A DNA stretch of 64,000 nucleotides from Deltaproteobacteria bacterium GWC2_55_46 (GTDB lineage Bacteria; Desulfobacterota; GWC2-55-46): positions 1,517,501 through 1,581,500 of the forward strand of contig LVEI03000001.1 in NCBI GenBank assembly GCA_001595385.3, in the 5' to 3' direction. Made by a program: the position numbers and the translations under genes. Under the pieces are notes generated by a model, which worked only from the letters and a program-made list of their open reading frames with translations, had not been told where the DNA came from and searched no databases. This document shows positions 35,128-42,619 of the stretch, one piece after another; position 1 is the stretch's first letter, and the number at the start of each line of letters is the position of its first letter.

Positions 35128-36254
35128 GCAACCACCATACTCAGAAGCCGAAAACTGTTGTGTTCCTTGGCGCTGGTGCATCATGCGCTGAAGGGGCACC
35201 TTTACAGGGCAAGCTCTTTCGGAAATACTTCACCTATTACAATAGTCCTATGAATCAACAATGTCTCCGTCATCGGTGGGATGAGGAACTGGCTATGTTT
35301 TTCAAAACGTTCTTTGGAATTGACATTAATGATAAAGAAGGTATTAAGACTGCGAGTTTTCCTACATTCGAGGAAGTTCTCGGAATCATCGAGATTGCCG
35401 ACTCTCAAAATGAGAGTTTTAAGGGTTGGGACACATCAGAGCATGTCCACAGGCTTATCAGTGATCAAAAGCCGCTTCTTAAACATATGCACGATATCTT
35501 GATACTGCTAATAGCCGAAATCCTCGATTACACGCTTAAAGATAAGGCCCAATATCATCCTCAATTGATACGGTCACTTCATGATGCTGATTGGCTACGT
35601 ACCACATCATTTATCAGCCTCAATTACGATATTCTTATAGATAATGCTTTGCTAAAGGCTGACGAGGAATATGGCCTCGACTTGGATTATGCCATTGATT
35701 TTGTGAATTTCGGTGATGAATGGCGGCCGCCTAATAAGGAGAATAATCTAAAGCTGTTTAAACTACATGGAAGCTTGAACTGGTTGTATTGCCCGACGTG
35801 CAGAACAATCAGGATTACGCCGAAGGAAAAGGGTGTTTGTCATCTCAAATGGAAGCGTGAAGATTGTGTTTGCAAGAAGTGCGATACCCTTGCGGTTCCC
35901 ATAGTCATACCTCCCACATATTTCAAAGCGCTATCGAATCTATATCTTCGGCACATTTGGCACGCTGCTGAGCAAGCGCTCATGGAATGTGACCGCCTCA
36001 TTTTCTGTGGGTACTCCTTTCCTGATGCTGACGTTCATATTCGTTACCTGCTAAAGCGAATAGAAATGAGTCGGCAAAGTTCTCCAGAAGTATATATCGT
36101 CAATGAACATAAGGGGAAAAAGAATGACTCACGACTGACGGAAAAAAGCCGATATATGAGGTTTTTCCTCGACAAGACAAAAGTGTACTGGACGAAGCTC
36201 TCGTTTGAAAAATTCTGCGAGAACCCGACATCCATTGAGGGTTCATCCAGATGA
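35124..36254 (+). CDS. SIR2-like domain protein (putative defence NADase)
   Basis: A 376-residue protein starting at ATG 35124 (MSNHHTQKPK), overlapping the methyltransferase remnant by 4 bp. The N-terminal VVFLGAGASCAEGAPL (GAGAS 16-20) is the SIR2 nucleotide-binding loop. SLNYDILID supplies the catalytic-type Asn (N167) and LHGSLNWLYC the His (H215). A four-Cys module follows (CPTCR … C…CVCKKC, about 223-253) and IFCGYSFPDADVHIRYLLKR closes the fold. SIR2-like proteins of this kind deplete NAD+ in several anti-phage systems. Codon use and base content are clearly more AT-rich than in neighbouring genes, a sign of transfer. The frame is open upstream to 34740 through the tRNA, but that part is noise. 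Confidence 0.8.
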   Translation: MSNHHTQKPKTVVFLGAGASCAEGAPLQGKLFRKYFTYYNSPMNQQCLRHRWDEELAMFFKTFFGIDINDKEGIKTASFPTFEEVLGIIEIADSQNESFKGWDTSEHVHRLISDQKPLLKHMHDILILLIAEILDYTLKDKAQYHPQLIRSLHDADWLRTTSFISLNYDILIDNALLKADEEYGLDLDYAIDFVNFGDEWRPPNKENNLKLFKLHGSLNWLYCPTCRTIRITPKEKGVCHLKWKREDCVCKKCDTLAVPIVIPPTYFKALSNLYLRHIWHAAEQALMECDRLIFCGYSFPDADVHIRYLLKRIEMSRQSSPEVYIVNEHKGKKNDSRLTEKSRYMRFFLDKTKVYWTKLSFEKFCENPTSIEGSSR

Positions 36255-36306
36255 GAAAAGCTGGTATGGCAAGAAGGAGGGGCTAAGCTTATGGCATTCC
36301 AGCCGT

Positions 36307-36335
36307 GTAGGGTGTGCTCTGCGCACCGTTGATTT
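36307..36335. repeat. Degenerate GGTGCGC-type palindrome copy
   Basis: GTGTAGGGTGTGCTCTGCGC and following bases match the GTAGGGTGCGC-xx-GCGCACC modules at 6109 and 58965/59032. It lies just behind the SIR2 gene and marks the return to ordinary intergenic sequence. Confidence 0.5.
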
Positions 36336-36476
36336 TCGTCTCAACTCGGCCCTTTATTTTCTCCGCCCTCCTCCCAAGGATATATCCCCGCCAATCCGTG
36401 ACGTCTTTGAAAAAAGGCCAAAAGTGGACGCGTACGGCTTGCATTCCGCGTCGAAGAATAATAAAGTTTAACGATT

Positions 36477-36860
36477 ATGGCTTACAGGGTAAAAGAGGCG
36501 GAGTTCAGGGCGTTTGCCGCAAGGGCGCTGGACAACCTTCCCGATGAGTTCAGGGAACGGATGGAGAACGTCGTAGTGGTCGTGGAGGATTACCCCTCTG
36601 TCGAGGACGCCGCAGGCGCGGGTATCCCGCGTGAAGAGCTTCTCGGGCTATTTCACGGCGTATCACGGCTTGAGCGTGAATGGTCCAACAGCGCGCCTGA
36701 CCATCTTCCCGAAAGGATCGTGCTTTACAAGCGCAACATCGAGGCGGTCTCTTCCACGGAAGAGGAGCTTGTCGAAGAGATACGCCTGACCGTCCTCCAC
36801 GAGATAGGCCATTACTTCGGCCTGAGCGAGGAAGATCTCGAGAAGTACGAGAACGAATAA
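36477..36860 (+). CDS. Zincin-like metallopeptidase family protein
   Basis: A 127-residue protein with HEIGHYFGLSEED near the C-terminus: HExxH plus a downstream Gly and Asp, the signature of the small 'possibl_zn-dependent protease' (Zincin_1, DUF1025-like) family. The rest is acidic. Substrates are unknown; such proteins are widespread in bacteria and sometimes sit in toxin-antitoxin-like settings. The start is ATG at 36477, and it stands alone. Confidence 0.8.
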   Translation: MAYRVKEAEFRAFAARALDNLPDEFRERMENVVVVVEDYPSVEDAAGAGIPREELLGLFHGVSRLEREWSNSAPDHLPERIVLYKRNIEAVSSTEEELVEEIRLTVLHEIGHYFGLSEEDLEKYENE

Positions 36861-37230
36861 TTAATCACGGGTAAATCCCCGGCTAAGCCGGGGGACTCGC
36901 AAAGCTTGACAGTTCCGGGAATAGCCTCTGTTGTCGTATTGCAAAATCACCAGGCCTGGCGTGGAGAAGGAACGAATCTTTCACCCGCCCCTTTATCCCC
37001 TCGGAGGTGAGGGGGACAGTAAGCCTCAAAGGGACGGAGGCTGATAACCCCGGAGATTGCCGCGTCCTCCGCTCCTCCCAATGACGACAAGCTTTCACTT
37101 ACCCCTTGGAGTTTGGCAGTGATGGCCGGGTTAGAGATTATTCAGGACTTGGGTTTGTTGCAGTCTTTTGTGTTGGATAGCAGGGCGTTAGCATATTGAC
37201 ATCCCGCCGTTTTTAAACTACTCTAACCGG
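36861..37230. other. Intergenic stretch with repeat fragments, no gene seen
   Basis: About 370 bp without a convincing reading frame. It holds a short hairpin (CCCCGGCTAAGCCGGGG, about 36877-36893), a run AGTAAGCCTCAAAGG (about 37018-37032) that recurs near 50518, and a degenerate half (GAGATTGCCGCGTCC…CCCAATGAC, about 37054-37084) of the 70-bp element at 6180. Confidence 0.6.
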
Positions 37231-37378
37231 GTGTTAAAAAAGCCCATCCAGGACTTTTTTAACTACGATTTGGTCTGAGTGAATCAGCCCAATCTTACAA
37301 ATTGCTCGACTTTTAAAGTCTCGCAATTTAGCAATCCGTCCTTGGATTGCTTGGCAGGCTGTTTTTTAACAGCCTGCT
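37231..37378. repeat. 150-bp foldback repeat, copy 1
   Basis: It begins GTTAAAAAAGCCCATCCAGG with its own foldback (CTTTTTTAAC) and ends with GGCTGTTTTTTAACAGCC. Across its whole length it matches 41237-41392, including an inner TACGATTTGG…GAATCAG segment and CAATCCGTCC.TGGATTGC. The two copies bracket 37.4-41.2 kb. Confidence 0.85.
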
Positions 37379-37401
37379 AAACAAAAATCTCTGGCTAAAT
37401 C

Positions 37402-38832
37402 ATGCAGCTTCTTTTTGTGATCCTGACCCTTATACTCTTCGCCGCCGCAGGCGCCTCCGTCATCCGACTAATAGATAGATCTGGAGAGACGGGGCTACAC
37501 GGCGCGCCTCTTATAGGCATCGCCTTCATCACTGGTCTTGGCGTGGTCAGCCTCCAGATGTTCATCTTATCGCTTTTCTCTATTCCGGTTACTCTTGCCA
37601 CCGTCTCCATCCCATGGCTTGTCTTTATCGCAGCCGTGTTCTTGAAGATAAAAGGCGCCCCCGCAAGGCGCGAGCGGGAGAGGTGGGACCTGGCAAGCGT
37701 TCTTCTCCTCGCTATAATCATCGTCCAGTCGGCCTATTCGTTCGTCTACGCACTTTCAGTCCCGCTCTCCGGCTGGGACGCCTGGTTCATCTGGTTTATG
37801 AAGGCACGGGTCTTCTACCTCGACCAGGGCGTCACGGGGCAGTTCCTGGTCGACCCGAATTATCAGCAGCACCAGGACTACCCCGTCATGCTGCCGCTCG
37901 CGATAAGCCTCGTCTACAGCGCCGCCGGCTCTGTCAAGGAGGTCTTCGGCAAGCTCTTGTACCCCCTGCAGTTCCTCTCCCTCATTTCGGTCATATATTA
38001 CGCTACCGCGAAAGAAGCAGGCAGGAGGACGGGGCTTCTCTTCGCGGCGCTCCTGTCAATTGTGCCGGTAATAATGATACATGCCGGGGGTATACCGCTT
38101 AAGATAGGGCAATTGTACGCGGGTGATTTCGTCGGGTACTCGGACTTCGCCCTCTCGATTGTTTTTTTGGCGGCCTCGGTCTTTTTTTATCTGTACGCTC
38201 AAGAGGGCGGAAAGGCAACTCTTGCCCTCTCGGCCCTTTTCCTTGGCATCGGCGCATGGACAAAGAACGAGGGGCTGACCTTCGCTATTTTTTCCACCCT
38301 TCTGTTTTTCGTCTACAGGTTCAAGAAGGGGGGTATGGGCTTTGTCCGTGAATCGCTCGTTTTTGTCCCTGTTATCGCATTATTCGTCCTTCCGTGGCTC
38401 TTTTACAGGGTGAGCCTTGGCGTCGGGAGCGAGTACGTGGGAAACCTGAGCTTTTCTACCGTGATTGATAACCTGTGGAAGCTTGGGGTGATTTTCAAGA
38501 CGCTGGGCAGGATGCTCTTTTTGAATGTCGAGCTCTACAATTTCTGCTGGTGGGCGTACGTCTTGTCTGTTGCCGCCAACTGGCGCTGGGTCTTCTCAAG
38601 GGGCCTTGTGGCGCTAAATCTGCTCCTGGCGCTGCAGCTCTCTACCTATATATTTATCTATATAATAAGCCCGGCCCCGATAGACTGGCACCTCGCCACC
38701 TCTGCCGACCGGCTTCTTCTGCACCTTCTTCCGCTTGCCATGCTGATAACGGCATTTAATCTCGTCTCGCTTGCGGGCTTGAAAAGCTTCCGCAATCTAT
38801 CAGAGGCGCGCTCAAGCGCGAAGGCCTTTTGA
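37402..38832 (+). CDS. Multi-spanning GT-C-like glycosyltransferase membrane protein
   Basis: A 476-residue protein with about eleven hydrophobic segments. The loop after the third membrane segment contains SVPLSGWDAWFIWFMKARVFY, an acidic WDAW motif of the kind used by GT-C enzymes (GT39/ArnT-like) for polyprenyl-phosphate sugar donors. AWTKNEG and DWHLATSADRLLLHLLP are further conserved-looking loops. It probably transfers a sugar on the periplasmic face. The start is ATG 37402, 21 bp after the foldback repeat. It converges with the TPR protein gene at 38847, a 14-bp gap. Confidence 0.65.
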   Translation: MQLLFVILTLILFAAAGASVIRLIDRSGETGLHGAPLIGIAFITGLGVVSLQMFILSLFSIPVTLATVSIPWLVFIAAVFLKIKGAPARRERERWDLASVLLLAIIIVQSAYSFVYALSVPLSGWDAWFIWFMKARVFYLDQGVTGQFLVDPNYQQHQDYPVMLPLAISLVYSAAGSVKEVFGKLLYPLQFLSLISVIYYATAKEAGRRTGLLFAALLSIVPVIMIHAGGIPLKIGQLYAGDFVGYSDFALSIVFLAASVFFYLYAQEGGKATLALSALFLGIGAWTKNEGLTFAIFSTLLFFVYRFKKGGMGFVRESLVFVPVIALFVLPWLFYRVSLGVGSEYVGNLSFSTVIDNLWKLGVIFKTLGRMLFLNVELYNFCWWAYVLSVAANWRWVFSRGLVALNLLLALQLSTYIFIYIISPAPIDWHLATSADRLLLHLLPLAMLITAFNLVSLAGLKSFRNLSEARSSAKAF

Positions 38833-38846
38833 CCGGACCCCTACCG

Positions 38847-40229
38847 TTACTCTCCCCCCGCCGACCTTTTCATGAACTCCTTTTTCTGGATGAGCATCTC
38901 AAGGTTACTTATGGCCTTAGGGTTGGGATAGATCCTTATGCATTCCCTGTATTCGCGTTCAGCCTCGTCATATCTGCCCCGCATCTCATAGGCATATCCC
39001 AGGTTCAGGCGCACCCTCTCCTGCATGGGAGATTTCCTTGCCGCGTCCTCCCAGAAGGCCACTTCGTTCCTCCAAACGTTCTGCCTTGAAAAGGCGAGGA
39101 GAGCGAGCGCGAGGACGATGAGCACTGCCGCGATCGTAGCGGCCTTCTCCAGACGGAAGTTCGTTGCCGCCTTTCTCATCCCCAAGCCGAACAGGATGAA
39201 CAGGCCGATCGCCGACAGGTACATGTACCTGTCGGCGTAATAGACGGGTAGCGGTATGATGTTTGAGGTCGGCAGGAGCCAGAGCCAGAACCACGCGTAA
39301 AAGAAGCGCACAAGGGGGCTCCCCTTCCAGAACGCCAATACCGACACCGCCGCCAAGCCCAGGGTAGAGACGAGGACGACCGGGTTAAGGAAAGAATCGT
39401 ATAATGCCGTATCGTAGAACCCGCTCAGGTTAATGGGCAGGGCGGTCATCAATATGTACTTCCAGAAGACGGGCATCATAGTCGGATAGACGGAGTGGAG
39501 GAGAAACTCCATCGTGAAAAGGTTATTGCCATCGGAAGCGGCCTCCGGGTGGGTGTATATGGCGATAAGGGAGAAAAGCCCGGAAAGGAGCAAGGCCGGT
39601 ACGAGGTGCCGGAACTTCCTGTCAGGACTAAGAAATAGCTCGTAGGCGAGGAAGACCGCTGGGAGCATCACAGCCGTGGACTTTGAAAGGAGGGCTGCCG
39701 TAAAAAGCGCGAGTGAGAGCGCGTAGAGCCCAAGCCTCTTCTTTTCCCGGTAATCGAAGTAGAAGATCATCGAGGAGAAGGTGAAAAGGGCCGCCAGCAG
39801 CGTCTTTCTTTCGGCGACCCAGGCGACGTTCTCAACGTTCAAAGGATGTAAGGCGAATAAGGCCGCCCCGAGAAGGGCGAGGCTGGAGCTTCGCGTCAGG
39901 CGAAGGAGAACGAAGAAGAGCAGAACCCCGTTGGTGGCGTGAATTATGACGTTGGCAAGGTGATAGCCTTTTGGGTCAAGCCCCCAGATAGCGAAGTCCA
40001 GCGAATAGCTCAGCAGGTGCAACGGCGCGTAGTTTGAAAAGAAGGGCTTAAGGAAGATAACGCCCAGGTTCTCCGCGCTGAAGCCCCGGATATAGATATT
40101 GTCCACCACGTATTCGGAGTCGTCCCATGAGGGGATGAAATCGAAGCCCACGGATTTGAAGTAGACCGCGACCGGGGCGATGAAGAGAAGGATAAGTAAC
40201 AGGGGGCGATTTTTCAAAAGTTTATCCAT
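38847..40229 (-). CDS. GT-C-like membrane protein with C-terminal TPR (paralog 1)
   Basis: 460 residues. The N-terminal 375 residues are multi-spanning and begin with the family pattern PSWDDSEYVVDN (acidic DD loop), APLHLLSYSLDFAIWGLDPKGYHLAN and ALHPLNVENVAWVAERKTLLAALF. The C-terminus holds one or two TPR motifs (LNLGYAYEMRGRYDEAEREYRECI). This is the DUF1736/TMTC-like 'tetratricopeptide glycosyltransferase' architecture. Two close paralogs lie at 45279-46871 and 53523-55079, on the same strand. The acceptor is unknown; the TPR tail would probably bind a protein partner. Confidence 0.75.
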   Translation of the reverse strand: MDKLLKNRPLLLILLFIAPVAVYFKSVGFDFIPSWDDSEYVVDNIYIRGFSAENLGVIFLKPFFSNYAPLHLLSYSLDFAIWGLDPKGYHLANVIIHATNGVLLFFVLLRLTRSSSLALLGAALFALHPLNVENVAWVAERKTLLAALFTFSSMIFYFDYREKKRLGLYALSLALFTAALLSKSTAVMLPAVFLAYELFLSPDRKFRHLVPALLLSGLFSLIAIYTHPEAASDGNNLFTMEFLLHSVYPTMMPVFWKYILMTALPINLSGFYDTALYDSFLNPVVLVSTLGLAAVSVLAFWKGSPLVRFFYAWFWLWLLPTSNIIPLPVYYADRYMYLSAIGLFILFGLGMRKAATNFRLEKAATIAAVLIVLALALLAFSRQNVWRNEVAFWEDAARKSPMQERVRLNLGYAYEMRGRYDEAEREYRECIRIYPNPKAISNLEMLIQKKEFMKRSAGGE

Positions 40230-40328
40230 GGCATGGGCGTTAAAAATCTTACCTCGATTCTGGAATGTGTGTCAATACCGCCAGTGGAGCATGGAAGGCT
40301 CAAGGGCCTTAAAAGGATTGAAATGGTC

Positions 40329-40357
40329 TTGAATTTTTTAAATATTAGGTTTATAGT
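40329..40357 (+). promoter_or_regulatory. Promoter of the ferritin-like/receiver gene
   Basis: TTGAAT (40329-40334) and TATAGT (40352-40357) have a 17-bp spacer, each hexamer one base off consensus. Transcription would start about 23 nt before the ATG at 40387; GGGGAGGG supplies the ribosome binding site. Confidence 0.65.
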
Positions 40358-40386
40358 GCTTTAGTCATCCGGGGAGGGTTTTTCTG

Positions 40387-41238
40387 ATGCGCGAGATAAT
40401 AGCCTGGTTACAGCGGGTTGAGGGAGCGGCAGCCGAGGTCTACAATCTCGCGGCCGGCAGGTTCTCTGATGACGTGGAGTTCTCCACGTTCTTAAGGCGG
40501 CTCAGGGACGATGAGTGCGAGCACCTTAATATCGCCAGGATAGCCGGGGGGGTCATGGAAAAAGGTGTTGCCCTTCCCTGCATCATTTCAATCGACGGCC
40601 CGGAGATGTCTTATATAGAGGACTTTCTCATCTTCCTTCGGAACAGGGTCAAGACAGGCAAGGTCACGAAAGAGGGCATGCTCCATTACATGATCACCAT
40701 TGAGTCGAAGGAATGCAACGACTTCCTGGCATATATAGTAAACTGGCTGTATAGAAACGGCTATGTGCAAACGACCGCGGCCGGCCAGATCGGCTCTCAT
40801 AAAAAGGCCATGGAGGAATACCTCGAAACCATCAGGTGGAACGGGACGCTGATACACAGGTTGGACGCCGTCTCGCCTTTGCGGGGCAAGAAGCTCCTGG
40901 TAGTCTCGGATGACAATCTGATAGAGGATGGCCTTAAGGCCATCTACGAGGGTGAGGATGTCACCCTTGAGAGCGCCGTGGCAAAAAAAGACCTCCTCGG
41001 CATGATAGGCAAGGGAGAATACTCGGCTATTGTGGCCGATGCCGACGGCCCCGGGCTCGACCTCAAGGATTTTTACACCGAAGCGGTCGGCCTTCGCCCC
41101 GAGATGAGACAGAGGCTCGTCCTTTTCACCAAAAAGCCGGAGGCGCACCAGTTCTTTTTCTCAAACGGGCTTAGGTTCCTCGGCAAGCCGACCAGCATAC
41201 AGGCGATCAAAAAGGCGCTGCAAGAGGTCGCGCTATAG
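40387..41238 (+). CDS. Ferritin-like (rubrerythrin-type) domain fused to a receiver domain
   Basis: A 283-residue protein. Residues 1-155 form a four-helix, ferritin-like pattern with candidate diiron ligands E12/E17 (VEGAAAEVY), an E43-x-x-H46 pair (DDECEH), E106/E109 (ITIESKECND) and H138 with E143/E144 (HKKAMEEYLE). Residues 166-283 form a response-regulator receiver fold: KKLLVVSDDN (acidic pair D175/D176), phospho-acceptor region IVADADGPG (D218/D220) and the conserved lysine in FLGKPTS (K267). No output domain follows. An iron- or oxygen-sensing input joined to a receiver is a rare arrangement. It stands alone behind its own promoter and is followed by a foldback repeat. Confidence 0.7.
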   Translation: MREIIAWLQRVEGAAAEVYNLAAGRFSDDVEFSTFLRRLRDDECEHLNIARIAGGVMEKGVALPCIISIDGPEMSYIEDFLIFLRNRVKTGKVTKEGMLHYMITIESKECNDFLAYIVNWLYRNGYVQTTAAGQIGSHKKAMEEYLETIRWNGTLIHRLDAVSPLRGKKLLVVSDDNLIEDGLKAIYEGEDVTLESAVAKKDLLGMIGKGEYSAIVADADGPGLDLKDFYTEAVGLRPEMRQRLVLFTKKPEAHQFFFSNGLRFLGKPTSIQAIKKALQEVAL

Positions 41239-41392
41239 CAGGATGTTGAAAAAGTCCATCCAGGACTTTTTCAACTACGATTTGGCCTGAGTGAATCAGT
41301 CCAAATCTTACAAATTGCCCGGCTTTTCAAGTCTCGCAATTTGGCAATCCGTCCATGGATTGCTTTAGCAGGCTGTTTTTCAACATCCCGCT
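41237..41392. repeat. 150-bp foldback repeat, copy 2
   Basis: Terminal arms AGCAGGATGTTGAAAAAG (from 41237) and CTGTTTTTCAACATCCCGCT (ending 41392) are complementary apart from single mismatches. The interior matches copy 1 at 37231. It starts at the stop codon of the ferritin-like/receiver gene and could end its transcript. The rest of the gap to 41560 shows a TTGACA (41483-41488) without a well-spaced -10. Confidence 0.85.
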
Positions 41393-41560
41393 GGTCCGCT
41401 CCTGCGATAAATCCCCCTCACAATCTCCATCGCTGACCTCTTCTGCTACTGAAGCTTATCCCCCTCAAATGCGTTCGATCCATTGACAATCCGCTTATTT
41501 AGGACAGACTTAAAATCAGGGGCTTTTTGCCGTGAAACAGGCAAAGGAGCATAGAGGGAA

Positions 41561-42619
41561 ATGAGGATAGCACAGGTATCGCCGCTTTTTGAGAGCGTGC
41601 CGCCGGCGCTGTACGGGGGCACCGAAAGGGTAGTCTCCTATCTCACAGAGGAGCTTGTGCGGCAGGGGCACGAGGTGGCGCTCTTCGCTTCAGGGGATTC
41701 GCGCACCACGGCAGAGCTTGTGCCGTGCTCTGAGCTGGCGTTAAGGCTCGATGAAAGGCAGCTCGACCCGGTCTCCCTTCACCTTATCATGATGGAGGAG
41801 GTCCTCAAGAGGGCAGGCGAGTTCGATATCATACATTCTCATGTCGACTGCATAGGGTTTGTGCTGGGCAGGAGAACAGCTGTGCCGGTCATAAACACGC
41901 TTCACGGCAGGCTGGACATGTGCGAGCACGCCCTCATCTTCGAAGAGTATAAAGAGTCTCCGCTCGTATCCATCTCTTTGTCACAAAGGTCGGCGAGGCC
42001 GGAGGCCAACTGGGTAGCGAACATCCAGCACGGCCTGCCCAGAGAGCTATACGCGTTCAGCCCGAAAAGGGGCGGCTACCTTCTATATGTCGGCAGGGTA
42101 TCTCCTGAGAAGAGAGTAGACTCGGCGATAAACATAGCCGAGAAGGCCGGGATACGCCTCAAGATAGCGGCGAAGGTCGATCACGCCGACCAGGACTACT
42201 TTAACTCGGAGATAAAGCCGCTCCTCAAAAGCAGGTACGTGGAATTCCTCGGAGAGGTTAATGACACGGAGAAGAACGCGCTCCTCGGCGGGGCCCTCGC
42301 TTTTCTGCACCCGGTTGACTGGCCGGAGCCTTTCGGCCTTTCCATGCTGGAGGCGATGGCCTGCGGCACTCCGGTCGTGGCAAGGAGGCGCGGATCGATA
42401 CCTGAGGTCGTCGAACAAGGCGTAACAGGTTTTATTTTTGAAGACGACGGCGAGGCAGTCGATTATGTAAGCGGGCTCTGTCCGGACTTCTCCAGATCAA
42501 GGTGCAGGCAGAGGTTCGAGGAAAGGTTCCTCGCGTCGAGAATGGCCGCCGACTACGTAAAGGCCTATGAGCTTTTGAAAGACGGGGGAAGTGGCGCATG
42601 GCTGCGGTCAGCAGGATAA
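41561..42619 (+). CDS. Glycosyltransferase family 4
   Basis: A 352-residue GT-B enzyme. N-terminal RIAQVSPLFESVPPALYGGTERVVSYLTEELVRQGHEV is typical, and the C-terminal nucleotide-sugar site reads HPVDWPEPFGLSMLEAMACGTPVVARRRGSIPEVVEQGVTGF. It overlaps the debranching-enzyme gene by 22 bp, so the two are translationally linked. It probably acts in glucan (glycogen-like) or trehalose-type metabolism, but the donor and acceptor cannot be read from sequence. Confidence 0.85.
   Translation: MRIAQVSPLFESVPPALYGGTERVVSYLTEELVRQGHEVALFASGDSRTTAELVPCSELALRLDERQLDPVSLHLIMMEEVLKRAGEFDIIHSHVDCIGFVLGRRTAVPVINTLHGRLDMCEHALIFEEYKESPLVSISLSQRSARPEANWVANIQHGLPRELYAFSPKRGGYLLYVGRVSPEKRVDSAINIAEKAGIRLKIAAKVDHADQDYFNSEIKPLLKSRYVEFLGEVNDTEKNALLGGALAFLHPVDWPEPFGLSMLEAMACGTPVVARRRGSIPEVVEQGVTGFIFEDDGEAVDYVSGLCPDFSRSRCRQRFEERFLASRMAADYVKAYELLKDGGSGAWLRSAG

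Noticed and set aside
34794-36480. att direct repeat of the tRNA-Ser 3' end marking an integrated element
   Set aside because: I searched by eye for the tRNA 3' end sequence downstream and found no copy; no integrase gene is present. Insertion at the tRNA is inferred only from position and composition.
36205-36547. Small ORFs between the SIR2 gene and the zincin gene
   Set aside because: They cross the SIR2 3' end, a repeat and the zincin start; no ribosome binding site or domain.
41483-41516. Promoter TTGACA/TAAAAT for the GT4 gene
   Set aside because: Spacing is 22 bp; no alternative -10 at 16-18 bp.
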